Below are positions 17,373 through 25,893 of a stretch of 64,000 nucleotides of DNA, in pieces. Position 1 is the first letter of the stretch, and every line of letters starts with the position of its first letter. A program made the position numbers and the translations under genes. The notes under the pieces are model-generated. The model ran no database searches, was not told where the DNA came from, and worked only from the letters and a program-made list of their open reading frames with translations. Source of the DNA: Syntrophaceae bacterium UBA6109. GTDB lineage: Bacteria; Desulfobacterota; Syntrophia; Syntrophales; UBA6109. The stretch spans positions 98,467-162,466 of the forward strand of contig DIWJ01000012.1 in NCBI GenBank assembly GCA_002428445.1, read 5' to 3'.

Positions 17373-18374
17373 ATGGCAAAGAAAGTCATCAAGGTCGTGC
17401 AATTCGGAGTCGGTCCCGTGGGAGCGGGCATCGTGCGGCTCGCGGCCCGTAAGCCCGGTATCAGGATCGTGGGCGCCGTTGATCTCCTGAATGTCGGCAA
17501 GGACCTGGGAGACGTCGCCGGCGTCGGCCGCAAGTTGGGAGTGTCCATTGAGAAGGATGCAAAAGCCGTTCTGAAAAGGACAAAACCGGACGTCGTCATG
17601 CATGCGACGGGATCGACGCTGAAGGGCGTCTTCCCGCAGCTCAAAACCGTGATCGAGGCCGGTGTCAATATTGTCTCCACCTGCGAAGAGATGTCCTATC
17701 CCTTCCGGAATCAGCCTTCCCTGGCGGCAAAAATCGATAAACTGGCCAGGAAGCACGGCGTGACCGTCATGAGCACGGGCGTCAATCCGGGCTTTATGAT
17801 GGACGCGTGGCCGCTGGTCATGACCGGCGTGTGCCAGTCGGTCCGGAAGGTGAAGGTCGCCCGCTTTCAGGATGCAACCCCGCGGCGCCTGCCCTTTCAG
17901 AAGAAGATCGGCGCCGGTCTTACCGTGAAGGAATTCAAGGACCTCGTAAAAGCCGGGATTATCCGCCATGTGGGGCTCACCGAGTCCATCGGCATGATCG
18001 CGGCGGGGCTGGGATGGAAACTGGACAGACTTTCGGAAACCATCGAGCCGATCGTGGCAAAGAGGACCATCAAGAGCCAGCACCTCACCGTCAAGGCCGG
18101 CCAGGCGTCCGGCGTCCGCCAGGTGGGAAGAGGATTTCAGGGTAATCGCGAAGTGATCACGCTCGAGTTCGAAGCCTGTCTGGGTGCGCAAGATTCCTAC
18201 GACGCAGTGTATATCGACGGCACGCCCCCCCTGGAGGTCGTGATCGGCGGCGGCGTCCACGGCGACCTGGCGACAGCGGCGATGATTGTCAATTCCGTCC
18301 CACGGGCCGCTGAAGCCCCCGCGGGATTGCTGTCGATGAAGGATTTGCCCCTCGTCTGCGCTCTTCCCGAATAG
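17373..18374 (+). CDS. Dihydrodipicolinate-reductase-like / 2,4-diaminopentanoate-dehydrogenase-type enzyme
   Basis: 333 residues from the ATG at 17373 (GGGAGGA upstream). The N-terminal Rossmann fold is VVQFGVGPVGAGIVRLAARK, with DVVMHATGSTLKG and NIVSTCEEMSYP. GVNPGFMMDAWP marks the clade of Ord, the NAD(P)-dependent 2,4-diaminopentanoate dehydrogenase of ornithine fermentation, rather than DapB (no KKxxPSGTA lysine-biosynthesis motif). It would oxidatively deaminate an amino substrate in the cytoplasm. Together with GGT and deacylase genes this suggests breakdown of an imported amino compound. The exact substrate is unproven. Confidence 0.75.
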   Translation: MAKKVIKVVQFGVGPVGAGIVRLAARKPGIRIVGAVDLLNVGKDLGDVAGVGRKLGVSIEKDAKAVLKRTKPDVVMHATGSTLKGVFPQLKTVIEAGVNIVSTCEEMSYPFRNQPSLAAKIDKLARKHGVTVMSTGVNPGFMMDAWPLVMTGVCQSVRKVKVARFQDATPRRLPFQKKIGAGLTVKEFKDLVKAGIIRHVGLTESIGMIAAGLGWKLDRLSETIEPIVAKRTIKSQHLTVKAGQASGVRQVGRGFQGNREVITLEFEACLGAQDSYDAVYIDGTPPLEVVIGGGVHGDLATAAMIVNSVPRAAEAPAGLLSMKDLPLVCALPE

Positions 18375-18505
18375 CGGCGCGAGGCCGGGAACGGCCGCAT
18401 CCGCCATTCCGGTACGCATTCTTTTGAGAGACGGTGCAGGCAGCATTCCCCTTCAAGACGTGTGGAGATCATGACGAGGGCGGTTTCTGAAAGGAGAGGT
18501 GCGCT

Positions 18506-19078
18506 ATGAAAAGGAGATGGTTGATCGCGGCATGTCTTTTCCTGTTCCTGCCGGCGGTCCTGTCGGCGGCGGGAGAGGAAAGGAAGGATGTGAAGTTTTC
18601 CGCCAAGGAACCGGTTTTGCTGACGTCGGCCGGACAGAGCGCCGATGTCCAGATGGTGAAGGTGCTTCTTGAACGGAACAAGATCGCCGTCAAGACGGCA
18701 ACCCTCGCCGGCCCTGACGACCTGCAGGGAATCAAGACTCTGGTCGTCGCCGTCGGCGGCAGCGCGAAGGGTCTTGGCGCCGCCGGCGTGGATGCGGACA
18801 AGGAGGCGGCCCGGGTTCAAAAGGTGATCGCCAAAGCGAAGGAACTCGGCGTGCCGATCCTGTCCCTGCATGTCGGGGGCAGCGCCAAACGCGGGGAACT
18901 CTCCGACCGCTTCATCGCTCTCGTGGTGCCGGTCTCGGCTTACGTCATCGCCCTGAAAGACGGCGACAAGGACGGGTTCATCACCAAGACCTCCGCCAAG
19001 GGCAATGTGCCGGTACTGTTCGTTGAAAAGATCTCCCAGACCCAGGACCCCTTGAAAGCCCTGTTCGGAAAGAAATGA
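18506..19078 (+). CDS. Exported protein of unknown function (DUF6305-like)
   Basis: 190 residues with a clear signal peptide (RRWLIAACLFLFLPAVLSAAG). The mature part has a flavodoxin/Rossmann-like alternation (PVLLTSAGQSADVQMVKVLLERN, IKTLVVAVGGSAKGLGAAG, GVPILSLHVGG) with a conserved Ser/Gly-rich start. I recall such proteins as DUF6305, but the number is from memory. The gene is preceded by AAAGGAGAGG and lies 11 bp before ggt2. Its location beside a TRAP permease lacking a normal binding protein makes a ligand-binding role worth considering, though it is much shorter than DctP (~330 aa). Confidence 0.7.
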   Translation: MKRRWLIAACLFLFLPAVLSAAGEERKDVKFSAKEPVLLTSAGQSADVQMVKVLLERNKIAVKTATLAGPDDLQGIKTLVVAVGGSAKGLGAAGVDADKEAARVQKVIAKAKELGVPILSLHVGGSAKRGELSDRFIALVVPVSAYVIALKDGDKDGFITKTSAKGNVPVLFVEKISQTQDPLKALFGKK

Positions 19079-19089
19079 GGAGGTAAGCC

Positions 19090-20793
19090 ATGAGCGCCGT
19101 ACGAAGCCCTATGCGAAAATCGGTGGTTCTCGTTTTTTCATTCTTCCTGCTGTCTTTCCTCGCCGCGACGGTGTGCCGGGCGGACAATCCCGTCCCGGCA
19201 AAGCCGGTCGAGGCCGCCAAGGGCATGGTGGCCTCCGCGCATCCCCTGGCCACAGCAGTGGGGGTCGAAATCCTGAAAAGGGGCGGCAATGCCGTCGACG
19301 CAGCCGTCGCGACCGCCTTCGCCCTCGGCGTCGTCGAACCAAACGCCTCGGGACTGGGCGGCGGCGGCTTCATCATGTTCTACAACGCCAAGACGAAAAA
19401 AGTGGAGGTGATCGATTACCGCGAAATCGCGCCCTTCAAGGCCACGCCGGATATGTACAAGCTGACGCCCGACCGCAAGGTCGTCGACAAGGCGACGACG
19501 ATCGGCCACCGGGCGGTCGCGGTGCCGGGGACCCTGGCCGGTCTCGACATGGCCCTCAAGCGCTGGGGCACGATGAAGCTTAAGGACGTCATGGCTCCCG
19601 CGATTCGCATCGCCGAGGAAGGGTACACGGTCAGTGCGACCTTCAACGGCATGATGAAAGACAACTTCGACAAGCTGACGAAATTCCCCGAGGCGGCAAA
19701 GATCTATCTCAAGAATGGCTTGCCGTACGAAGTGGGCGATAAAATCGTGCTCAAGGACCTTGCCAAGACCTACCGCCTGATCGCCGGGAAAGGCCCGTCC
19801 GTCTTCTACAAGGGTGAAATCGCCGATGCGCTCGTCAAGGAGATGGAGGCGGGCGGGGGGCTGATTTCGAAAGCGGACCTCGCCCTGTACCGGCCGACGC
19901 TCCGCGAGCCGATCCGCGGGACCTACCGCGGCTACGAGATCATCTCCATGCCCTCTCCCAGTTCCGGCGGCACGCACATCATCCAGATCCTCAACATCCT
20001 GGAAGGCTACGACATGGCGAAGATGGGGCAGAACACGGCGGCCGCGATCCACATGATGGCCGAGGCCATGAAATGCGCCTTCGCCGACCGCGCCAAGTAC
20101 TCGGCGGACACGGATTTCGCGTGGGTCCCCACGAAGGGCCTTCTGTCGAAGGAATACGCGGCGGACATCCGCACGCGGATAGCGGGTGACGTCGTGTCCC
20201 GGAAGGTGCCGGCGGGAAACCCGTGGTCCTATCAATCCGGCGGGACAAGCCATTCGTCCTACGTGGACAAGGACGGCAACATGGTGGCCCTCACGCAGAC
20301 GATCAACCTCTTCTTCGGATCGGGCGTGGTGATTCCCGGCTACGGCGTCATGCTGAACGACGAGATGGACGACTTCGTCCCCGTTCCGGGCAACGCCAAC
20401 TCCATCCAGCCGCGGAAGAAACCCCTCAGCAGCATGTCTCCTTCCATCGTGCTCAAGGAAGGCAAGCCGTTCCTCAGCTTCGGATCGCCCGGCGCAACCC
20501 GGATTCTCACGGCCCTGCCGCAGATCTTCATGAACATCGTCGACCACGGCATGGACCTGCAGCAGGCGATCAACGCCCCGAGAATCCACTGCATGACCGG
20601 CGAGATCTTCATGGAATCCCGCATCCCCAAGGACGTCCAGGAGGCGCTCAAGGCCAAGGGACACAAGGTCTCGGTCCGGGGAGCAATGGATCTGTACTTC
20701 GGCGGCGCACAAGGCGTCATGGTGGACGCGAAGACGGGAAAGCTCTACGGCGGCGCGGACCCCAGGCGGGACGGGTTTGCGGCCGGTTACTAG
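19090..20793 (+). CDS. ggt: Gamma-glutamyltransferase (periplasmic), copy 2
   Basis: 567 residues; AGGAGG lies seven bases upstream. Signal peptide up to about residue 32 (VLVFSFFLLSFLAATVCRA). Family motifs: GGNAVDAAVATAFALG, GLGGGGFI, nucleophile Thr386 in GGTSHSSYVD (the autoprocessing site; closer to the canonical TTHYSVVD than copy 1), PSSGGTHIIQ, SMSPSIVLK and the terminal GGADPRRDGFA. It cleaves gamma-glutamyl bonds in the periplasm. It differs substantially from copy 1, so this is an old duplication or separate acquisition rather than a tandem repeat. It is followed by the TRAP permease. Confidence 0.9.
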   Translation: MSAVRSPMRKSVVLVFSFFLLSFLAATVCRADNPVPAKPVEAAKGMVASAHPLATAVGVEILKRGGNAVDAAVATAFALGVVEPNASGLGGGGFIMFYNAKTKKVEVIDYREIAPFKATPDMYKLTPDRKVVDKATTIGHRAVAVPGTLAGLDMALKRWGTMKLKDVMAPAIRIAEEGYTVSATFNGMMKDNFDKLTKFPEAAKIYLKNGLPYEVGDKIVLKDLAKTYRLIAGKGPSVFYKGEIADALVKEMEAGGGLISKADLALYRPTLREPIRGTYRGYEIISMPSPSSGGTHIIQILNILEGYDMAKMGQNTAAAIHMMAEAMKCAFADRAKYSADTDFAWVPTKGLLSKEYAADIRTRIAGDVVSRKVPAGNPWSYQSGGTSHSSYVDKDGNMVALTQTINLFFGSGVVIPGYGVMLNDEMDDFVPVPGNANSIQPRKKPLSSMSPSIVLKEGKPFLSFGSPGATRILTALPQIFMNIVDHGMDLQQAINAPRIHCMTGEIFMESRIPKDVQEALKAKGHKVSVRGAMDLYFGGAQGVMVDAKTGKLYGGADPRRDGFAAGY

Positions 20794-20821
20794 CCCGGCA
20801 TTTTGAGGAAACGGCCTCTCC

Positions 20822-22096
20822 ATGGAGTCTGAACTCTTTACGCTTGCCGTCATGGTCGCCGTCTTCGTCGGCGGCTGCTTCGCCCTGAAGCTGCCGGTCG
20901 CGCTCGGTCTCGCTGCGGCTTCCGTCGCCGGCGCGGTGGTCGCCGGGGAAGGCGTCCCCGTCCGGTCTCTCGTGGAGGGGATGTTCAGTTTCTTCGATTT
21001 CATCATCGTCATCGCCACGGCGATGATCTACATGAAAGTGCTCCAGCATACCGGCGTGCTCGACACCCTCGGGCGGCAGGTCACGGAGGCTTTTTACAGG
21101 AAGCCTTCGCTGCTGCTCATGGTGCTCATGCTCCTCATCCTGTTCCCCGGCGCCATCACCGGTTCCTCGACGGCCTGCGTCTTCACGACAGGGGCTCTGG
21201 TGGCGCCGGTGATGATGAATCTCGGCATCCCCCGCGTCCAGACGGCGGCGATCATCGCCATCGGTTCTCTGCTCGGCATGATCGCGCCGCCCGTGTGCCT
21301 GCCCGCCATGATCATCGGCGAAGGGCTGGACATGCCCTATGTCGGATTCTTCTGGCCGTTGACTCTGCTGACGATCCCGCTGGCCATGGTCTTTGTTCTC
21401 GCCATGGGGAGACGTTACGTCCGCCGGGACATTTCTATCGCCGAGCTGTCGGCTGCCATGCCGCCGTCGTTTTTCGCCGAATACGGCTGGAAACTTTACC
21501 TTCCCCTGGCCGTTCTGTTCGCGCTCATGATCCTCCCCAAGGCTGCCCCGAGATACATTTACGATCCCGGCCTTTCCTTCGCCTTCATCCTTTCGACGGC
21601 GGTGGGCCTCTTCACGGGCCGGAAAATCAGCTTTCTGCATACGGCGCGGGACGCCATGAAGGAGGCCATCCCGATCATGGGAATCCTGATGGGGGTCGGG
21701 ATGTTCATCCAGATGATGACGCTGACGGGGGCGAGAGGCGCCTTTGTCGTGACGTCGCTGACGCTGCCCAAGGCGTGGCTTCTGATCGCCGTTGCCACGG
21801 CGATTCCCGTTTTCGGGGCCGTTTCCGCCATCGGATCCGCCAGCGTCCTCGGGGTTCCTCTCGCGCTCGCTCTCCTGGGGAAGGATCAGATCCTGGCCGT
21901 TTCCGCCCTGTCGCTGGTCGCAAGTCTCGGGGACCTGATGCCGCCGACCGCCCTGGCGGGGCTGTTCGCCGCGCAGATCCTGCAGATCGAGAATTACTTC
22001 GCCGTTCTTCGGCGCTGCCTCTGGCCGGCGCTCGTCATCGACCTCGTCGGCATTGCGGCGCTGGCCTATGCAAACTGGATAGGGAAACTCCTATGA
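20822..22096 (+). CDS. TRAP-type transporter large permease (DctM-like)
   Basis: 424 residues and ~11-12 membrane helices. It contains the DctM/TRAP signature region GSSTACVFTTGALVAPVMM, then LLGMIAPPVCLPAMIIGEG, and the second repeat PVFGAVSAIGSASVLGVPLALAL with SLGDLMPP. It is a Na+- or H+-coupled uptake permease normally working with a periplasmic DctP and a 4-helix DctQ subunit. Neither is present here; a 52-residue membrane protein overlaps its 3' end instead. By context it should import the product of periplasmic GGT/deacylase action. Confidence 0.85.
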   Translation: MESELFTLAVMVAVFVGGCFALKLPVALGLAAASVAGAVVAGEGVPVRSLVEGMFSFFDFIIVIATAMIYMKVLQHTGVLDTLGRQVTEAFYRKPSLLLMVLMLLILFPGAITGSSTACVFTTGALVAPVMMNLGIPRVQTAAIIAIGSLLGMIAPPVCLPAMIIGEGLDMPYVGFFWPLTLLTIPLAMVFVLAMGRRYVRRDISIAELSAAMPPSFFAEYGWKLYLPLAVLFALMILPKAAPRYIYDPGLSFAFILSTAVGLFTGRKISFLHTARDAMKEAIPIMGILMGVGMFIQMMTLTGARGAFVVTSLTLPKAWLLIAVATAIPVFGAVSAIGSASVLGVPLALALLGKDQILAVSALSLVASLGDLMPPTALAGLFAAQILQIENYFAVLRRCLWPALVIDLVGIAALAYANWIGKLL

Positions 22097-22251
22097 TCGA
22101 CGCTGTCATGGTCACGATTTATCGTCTGATCGTCCTCCTGGTTCTCGGTCTCACGGCCTGGATCGCCATGGACGAGGAGGACGGTTATTTTCAGGCGACG
22201 GCGGCGCTCCTCGTCGTGCCGCTTCTGCTGCGCGTCCTGATGATCAAGTGA
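22093..22251 (+). CDS. 52-residue two-helix membrane protein overlapping dctM
   Basis: The start overlaps the dctM stop (ATGA) and its stop overlaps the next start (GTGA), so it is translated between two coupled genes. Two hydrophobic segments (IYRLIVLLVLGLTAWIAM and ATAALLVVPLLLRVLMI) are separated by the acidic linker DEEDGYFQ. The normal TRAP small subunit has four helices and ~160 residues. This could be a minimal replacement or an accessory subunit. It is too short to be found by default gene callers. Confidence 0.7.
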   Translation: MIDAVMVTIYRLIVLLVLGLTAWIAMDEEDGYFQATAALLVVPLLLRVLMIK

Positions 22252-23402
22252 GCAAACCCATGGCGAACATCCGCGGCCGGATGAAAAACAAATCGCTGCG
22301 AGGCGCCCTGCTGCTCCTCGGGGCGCTCGCCGTTGCCGGAGTCGCGGCGAGCTCGTTCCTGGACCACCGCCGGCCCCTGCCCATCAAGGCCGGCCCGGGC
22401 GTCACGGAAATCCGACATCTCCGCGATTATTTCGGGCCGCTGGCAAAAACGCGCGGAGACTCCGAGGTGTTCCTTCTTGCGGGCAAAGAACCCGGCGGGA
22501 CCGTCCTCATCCTCGGAGGAACGCATCCGAACGAGCCGTCGGGCCATTTGACCGCGATCGCCATCGTCGAGAACACCGCCGCCGAGCGGGGCCGCCTCTT
22601 CGTGATTCCGCGGGCCAACGCCAGCGGCTTCAGATCCTCCGACCCGCAGGAGGCCAGTCCGCAGTCCTTCAGCATCGACACGCCCTCCGGAAAGCGCTGG
22701 TTCCGATACGGCTCCCGCGGGACGAGCCCCATGGATCAGTGGCCGGACCCGGACATCTACCTTCATTATCCGTCAGGCCAGACGCTCTCCGGCAACCAGA
22801 CAAGGAACCTGAACCGTGCCTTCCCGGGCCGTCCCGACGGCAACTTCACGGAACGGGTCGCCTTCGCCATCACGGAACTGGTGAAGCGGGAGAAGGTCGA
22901 TCTGGTGATCGATCTTCACGAGGCCTCGCCGGAATATCCCGTCATCAACGCCGTCGTCGCCCATGAACGGGCGATGCCGCTCGCCGTCGCCGTGGTGATG
23001 AACCTGGAGTTGCGGGGCATCAAGATCGCCCTCGAACCGTCGCCGGCGAACCTGCACGGCCTCACGCACCGGGAACTGGGCGACCATACGGAAGCGCTGG
23101 CGGTTCTCATGGAGACGGCCAACCCGGCTCAGGGAAGACTCCGCGGCCGGACGAGCGCGACGCTGATCGTCGAAGGCAAGGACCCGCTGTACGTGAGGGC
23201 GGCGAAGGCGGGACGCCTCTTTGTGGACTACGATGAAGGGGGGCATCCCCTTGAACGCGAACGGGTCGCCCGCCATCTGGCGGGCATCGAGGAATTCCTG
23301 AAGGCTTTTCAGGAGGCCAATCCGGCCAAACCCGTCGAACTCAGGAACTTCCCCGTTTCCGAGAAAGTTGTCCAGGAAGGACTCGGACCCTATCTGAGAT
23401 GA
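22248..23402 (+). CDS. Exported or anchored AstE/aspartoacylase-family zinc hydrolase, copy 2
   Basis: 384 residues from GTG 22248 (GTGA overlap); an ATG four codons later is an alternative. An N-terminal membrane anchor or signal is present (ALLLLGALAVAGVAASSFL). Motifs: GGTHPNEPSG (Zn His/Glu), NRAFPG and DLHEASPE (third Zn ligand His, then Glu). Compared with copy 1 (13650-14693) the architecture is identical but the sequence is clearly diverged. It is the terminal gene of the GntR-led operon. It probably removes an acyl or terminal residue from periplasmic amino-acid conjugates. Confidence 0.82.
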   Translation: MSKPMANIRGRMKNKSLRGALLLLGALAVAGVAASSFLDHRRPLPIKAGPGVTEIRHLRDYFGPLAKTRGDSEVFLLAGKEPGGTVLILGGTHPNEPSGHLTAIAIVENTAAERGRLFVIPRANASGFRSSDPQEASPQSFSIDTPSGKRWFRYGSRGTSPMDQWPDPDIYLHYPSGQTLSGNQTRNLNRAFPGRPDGNFTERVAFAITELVKREKVDLVIDLHEASPEYPVINAVVAHERAMPLAVAVVMNLELRGIKIALEPSPANLHGLTHRELGDHTEALAVLMETANPAQGRLRGRTSATLIVEGKDPLYVRAAKAGRLFVDYDEGGHPLERERVARHLAGIEEFLKAFQEANPAKPVELRNFPVSEKVVQEGLGPYLR

Positions 23403-23456
23403 TCGTCTCTCCTCCGTCCGGAAGTCGTTCCCGGCGGGGCGGGTCAAAAGGGAAGA

Positions 23457-23485
23457 TTGACAGACGGGGCGTCCTATCTTAGTAT
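23457..23485 (+). promoter_or_regulatory. Putative promoter of the lipoprotein-GGDEF operon
   Basis: TTGACA (23457-23462), a 17-bp spacer and TAGTAT (23480-23485). The ~110-nt leader that follows contains two small perfect hairpins: CCCTCC/GGGAGG near 23517-23531 and GCTCTGC/GCAGAGC near 23539-23555. I recognise no known riboswitch in it. Confidence 0.5.
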
Positions 23486-23595
23486 GACCGTTAATTGAAG
23501 TATCCTTCCGCCTGCGGCCCTCCGATGGGAGGATCGTGCTCTGCGGAGCAGAGCGCCGGCCAACGAAACTTCGCCACCAAAAGGGATGACCTGTC

Positions 23596-24042
23596 ATGAG
23601 AAAAGGCACACTGCGACGAGTTCTCCTGCCGCTTGCGGCCCTTGTCCTCCTGTCCGGATGTGACGCAGCCCTGACCGTGGGCAGCAAGACCGTCGGCGTT
23701 CGTTCGGGCCATTTCATTTTTACGGACGGCTACCTTCGCTCCACGTACAGCGCGCCCTTCGACGTCGTGTGGACGGCCGCTGAAAAGACGCTGCAGGAAC
23801 TCAAGGCCAAGGATCTGGTGAAGAAACGCGAGATCGCGACAGGCACGATGAAGTCGGTCGTTCAGGATGAAGACGTCGTCGTTCAGGTCGAGTACGCCGA
23901 TAAGAGCTCAACCGCCGTCGGCGTCCGCGTCGGCATGGCCGGCAACAACCTGGCCTCCGAACTCATTCACGAACGCCTCGGCAAACGCATCTCCGAGGCA
24001 TTGGCCCCGGAAACTGAAAGTTCCGCCCCGCAAGGGAAATGA
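23596..24042 (+). CDS. Outer-membrane-type lipoprotein, DUF3568-like
   Basis: 148 residues. A lipoprotein signal peptide with lipobox LLSGC gives lipidated Cys22, followed by D at +2, which in enterics would retain it in the inner membrane. The mature domain (VGSKTVGVRSGHFIFTDGYLRSTYSAPFD, split here by family positions, then VWTAAEKTLQELK) resembles the small DUF3568 lipoproteins. It is translationally coupled (ATGA) to a PAS-GGDEF protein, hinting at an envelope-sensing link. Function is unknown. Confidence 0.75.
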   Translation: MRKGTLRRVLLPLAALVLLSGCDAALTVGSKTVGVRSGHFIFTDGYLRSTYSAPFDVVWTAAEKTLQELKAKDLVKKREIATGTMKSVVQDEDVVVQVEYADKSSTAVGVRVGMAGNNLASELIHERLGKRISEALAPETESSAPQGK

Positions 24043-25817
24043 AGGAACGCATGACCGGACGGCACGGATCCGACAAGCCCGCCACCAGGCTGAAAAAGGC
24101 CCCGCACGCCCGCACGAAACCCGATACGCCCCGCCTCCTCTCCGGCGAGACGAAATACCGCCGTATTTTTGAGAACCTCCGGGACGCCTATTATGAGGTC
24201 GCCCTGGACGGAACCATTCTCGAATTTTCCCCCTCCGTAGAGAAGATCTTCAAGGCCCCGCGGGAACAATTGATCGGAAGATCCATCGCCGATCTTTACG
24301 TCGATCAGGAGGAAAGACGATCCCTCCTGAAGATCCTGGCCGAAACCGGCGCCGTTCAGGACTACGAACTGCGGATGAAGGACCTCGACGGGAACGTTGT
24401 TTTCTGTTCAATCAATGCAAGTCTCGCGAAGGATTCCGCCGGAGACGGCGCGACGATTCTCGGGTCCATGCGCGATATCACGGAAAGAAAACACGCGGAA
24501 AGCGCCCTGAGGGAATCGCAGCAGCGCCTGTTCGACATCATCGACTTTCTCCCGGACGCCACCTTCGTCATCGACAACGGGGGAACGGTCATCGCCTGGA
24601 ACCGCGCCATCGAAGCCATGACCGGCAGGACAGCGGAAGATATGATCGGGAAGGGCGACTACGAATACGCCCTCCCCTTCTACGGTTGCCGCCGGCCGAT
24701 TCTCATCGACCTGGTGGCCCGTCCCCCCGATGCGGAGATCGAAAAGCAATACCCACTGCTCCGCCGCGAAGGCCACCGCCTGATCAGCGAAGCCTATGTC
24801 CAGGTGGCTTACCGGGAGGAAATGACGTGCGTGTGGGGGATGGCGGCCCCCCTTTACGACGGCGAAGGAAGGATCGTCGGCATGATCGAGACGATCCGCG
24901 ACATTGCGGACCGCAAACAGGCCGAAGAAACCCTCCGCCAGAGCGAGGAGCGATACCGGACCATCCTGGAGGATATCAACGAGGGATACTACGAAATCGA
25001 TCTGCGAGGCACGCTCACCTATTGCAACGATTCCTTCCGGAAGATCATCGGCTACGGAAAAGACGAACTGGCGGGGAGGAACTACCGTGAATTGACGGAC
25101 GCGGAGAGCGCGCAGAAGATGCTTCAGACGTTCAGCGAGGTGTTCCGGACGGGGAAAGGGAACAGGGGCCTCGACTGCTCCATCACGAAAAAGGACGGCA
25201 GCCGGGGACATATCGAGTTGTCCGTCTCCCTCATCCGCGGCGCCGACGGGAATCCCTCCGGTTTCCGCGGCATCCTTCACGACATCACGGACCGCAAGCA
25301 GCTGCAGGATTCCATCGCCCACATGGCCTATCACGACACCCTGACGGGACTGGCCAACCGGAGCCTCTGCCTGGACAGGATCCGCCAGGCGGCCTATCAG
25401 GCCGACCGCAACGGCGGAAAATTCGCCCTCATGCTGCTGGATCTCGACCGTTTCAAGGACATCAACGACTGCCACGGGCATGTCGTCGGCGACTGCCTGC
25501 TCCAGGCGATGGGCATTCGCCTGAAGAGCCTCCTGCGCAAGAGCGATACGGTCGGCCGCATCGGGGGAGACGAATTCCTGGTGCTCCTGGCGGATGTTGA
25601 AAACGCCGATGCCGCCAGGGCCGTCGCAGAGAAAATCCTGGCTGCCTTCCGGAAGCCGTTCCCTGTCGCATCGCATGAACTGTCCGCTACCCTGAGCATC
25701 GGTGTCGCTCTCTACCCCGAGCACGGACGGGAATTCGAAACCCTGATCAGGCGCGCCGACGCGGCGATGTACCGGATCAAGGAGGGGACGCGCAACGGCT
25801 GCGAGATTTGTGTGTAG
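24039..25817 (+). CDS. Diguanylate cyclase with three PAS domains
   Basis: 592 residues, apparently cytosolic with no transmembrane segment. Three PAS/PAC units at about 40-155, 160-295 and 300-420 each end in a DITERK/DIADRK/DITDRK linker. They are followed by a GGDEF domain with intact signature GGDEF (509-513) and an upstream RKSD inhibitory I-site. It synthesises c-di-GMP from GTP, with product feedback likely. The PAS domains may bind haem, FAD or small ligands. The start is coupled to the lipoprotein gene; a second ATG lies four codons downstream. No EAL domain is present. Confidence 0.92.
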   Translation: MKERMTGRHGSDKPATRLKKAPHARTKPDTPRLLSGETKYRRIFENLRDAYYEVALDGTILEFSPSVEKIFKAPREQLIGRSIADLYVDQEERRSLLKILAETGAVQDYELRMKDLDGNVVFCSINASLAKDSAGDGATILGSMRDITERKHAESALRESQQRLFDIIDFLPDATFVIDNGGTVIAWNRAIEAMTGRTAEDMIGKGDYEYALPFYGCRRPILIDLVARPPDAEIEKQYPLLRREGHRLISEAYVQVAYREEMTCVWGMAAPLYDGEGRIVGMIETIRDIADRKQAEETLRQSEERYRTILEDINEGYYEIDLRGTLTYCNDSFRKIIGYGKDELAGRNYRELTDAESAQKMLQTFSEVFRTGKGNRGLDCSITKKDGSRGHIELSVSLIRGADGNPSGFRGILHDITDRKQLQDSIAHMAYHDTLTGLANRSLCLDRIRQAAYQADRNGGKFALMLLDLDRFKDINDCHGHVVGDCLLQAMGIRLKSLLRKSDTVGRIGGDEFLVLLADVENADAARAVAEKILAAFRKPFPVASHELSATLSIGVALYPEHGREFETLIRRADAAMYRIKEGTRNGCEICV

Positions 25818-25893
25818 CGCACTGCCCGGCGTGCGCGGCGCGAAGGGCACGGGATGGAAACGGATCGATGCGTTCCCCGGGCACAGCGGGCGG

